Source of the DNA: Nostoc sp. FACHB-152
GTDB taxonomy: Bacteria > Cyanobacteriota > Cyanobacteriia > Cyanobacteriales > Nostocaceae
NCBI RefSeq assembly: GCF_014697475.1
Contig: NZ_JACJRV010000001.1
Coordinates: forward strand, 124,001 to 188,000
Length of the DNA: 64,000 nucleotides
Reading direction: 5' to 3'
Under the pieces are notes generated by a model. That model was not told the origin of the DNA and did not search any database. It saw only the letters and a program-made list of their open reading frames with translations. Positions 63,594-64,000 of the stretch are shown here, one piece after another; the first letter of the stretch is position 1, and the number at the start of each line of letters is the position of its first letter. The position numbers were made by a program, and so were the translations under genes.

Positions 63594-64000
63594 CTATTCA
63601 TTTTTCAGTACTTCTAAAGCTTTGAGAATACCTTTAGTAAGACTCTGACCAAGAATGTCAGCAGCACTAGGGTCTCGTTGTATCTTTTCTAGAGATTCGC
63701 GATCGCTTTTATTAGCTAAATCACCTACAAAAATTACAACTGCTGGTAGATTCACCTTTCGGCAAAACATTAAACCACGAGTATTGGTATAAGAATCAGG
63801 AAAGGCACGGATGTAGAACGATGGATTGTCTTGTTGAAGAACTGTTTCTAACACTTGTGCCAATTGTTGAGCGCGGGGATTGCCAGCGTTGTAGTAGAGT
63901 TTGATGCTAAAGTTTTTAGATTTATTAGAAGTATCTGAACTATTAACCAAAAGTTCAATCGCTAGTTCACCCTTTTGTTCCAGATTGCGCTGCTGGTTAA
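63594..64000 (-). CDS. Hypothetical protein, C-terminal part (possible amidase_3-like)
   Basis: The frame is open to the right edge, so the gene starts outside the window; a TTG at 63950 would give 118 residues but the frame continues upstream as ELAIELLV without interruption. The visible 135 residues include KLYYNAGNPRAQQLAQVLET and LPAVVIFVGDLANKSDRESL, then SADILGQSLTKGILKAL. The spacing is reminiscent of the C-terminal part of N-acetylmuramoyl-L-alanine amidases (PAVLVE-x-GF-x-SN), but the catalytic glutamate position is changed. This reading is tentative. Confidence 0.55.
   Translation of the reverse strand, partial: NQQRNLEQKGELAIELLVNSSDTSNKSKNFSIKLYYNAGNPRAQQLAQVLETVLQQDNPSFYIRAFPDSYTNTRGLMFCRKVNLPAVVIFVGDLANKSDRESLEKIQRDPSAADILGQSLTKGILKALEVLKNE

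Overview
The window comes from a filamentous cyanobacterium, most likely of the Nostocales. The signs are dense HIP1 octamers (GCGATCGC), many short tandemly repeated heptamers of the GGCAATA and GGGGAGCA types in intergenic DNA, an AT-rich background, and typical cyanobacterial genes: ferredoxin-thioredoxin reductase, photosystem II D1, a LexA box of the cyanobacterial type, ACT-domain malic enzyme and DUF4347/cadherin surface proteins. The species cannot be named from this window.

Layout. 1-3.9 kb: the start of nifJ, a DUF202 membrane protein and the ccdA-ccs1 cytochrome c maturation pair. 4-7.6 kb: a small ribbon-helix-helix protein, a repeat-rich gap and a STAND (NB-ARC/TPR) ATPase. 7.9-10.6 kb: an lptA-lptB-lptF operon for lipopolysaccharide export. 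10.9-18.3 kb: DUF309-ftrC, tRNA-Thr(TGT), argF, lexA with its own operator, an SF2 helicase and a large PAS/histidine kinase/receiver protein.

18.5-31.8 kb is a DNA phosphorothioation (Dnd) defence island. The modification core is dndB, dndC, dndD and dndE, with no dndA (a cysteine desulfurase elsewhere presumably serves). Around it lie a second DndD-like ATPase translationally coupled to a 57-codon micro-ORF, a Dnd-associated small protein, a second DGQHR (DndB-like) gene split by an in-frame repeat, a phosphorothioation-associated methyltransferase, and an Xre regulator facing a small gene across two perfect GTTACC-N4-GGTAAC operators. Remnants of a Uma2 nuclease gene and a MazF/PemK toxin mark turnover inside the island. 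No recognisable dndFGH restriction genes are present, so the second ATPase module is a candidate effector.

31.8-45.2 kb: an AmpG-like permease, small membrane proteins, a GNAT acetyltransferase carrying a heptamer repeat inside its reading frame, a HEAT-repeat protein, a cupin, a PAS-HD phosphohydrolase fusion, thymidylate kinase, a SnoaL-like protein, a 1372-residue DUF4347/cadherin/DUF4114 protein, and the DNA polymerase III delta-prime subunit. 45.3-64 kb: a 5'-truncated psbA, malic enzyme, a PhoD-like phosphatase, a membrane hybrid kinase, a four-gene Gld-type ABC cluster, purU, a patatin lipase, an M41-like metalloprotein, an RNase D-like exonuclease, a TPR lipoprotein and a partial gene at the right edge.

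Intergenic DNA holds several dispersed repeat families present two to four times each: a CTATAGGA element, a 65-bp C-rich element in inverted copies 55 kb apart, AGATCC hairpins, AACCTG hairpins and heptamer arrays. Several of them intrude on coding sequence.
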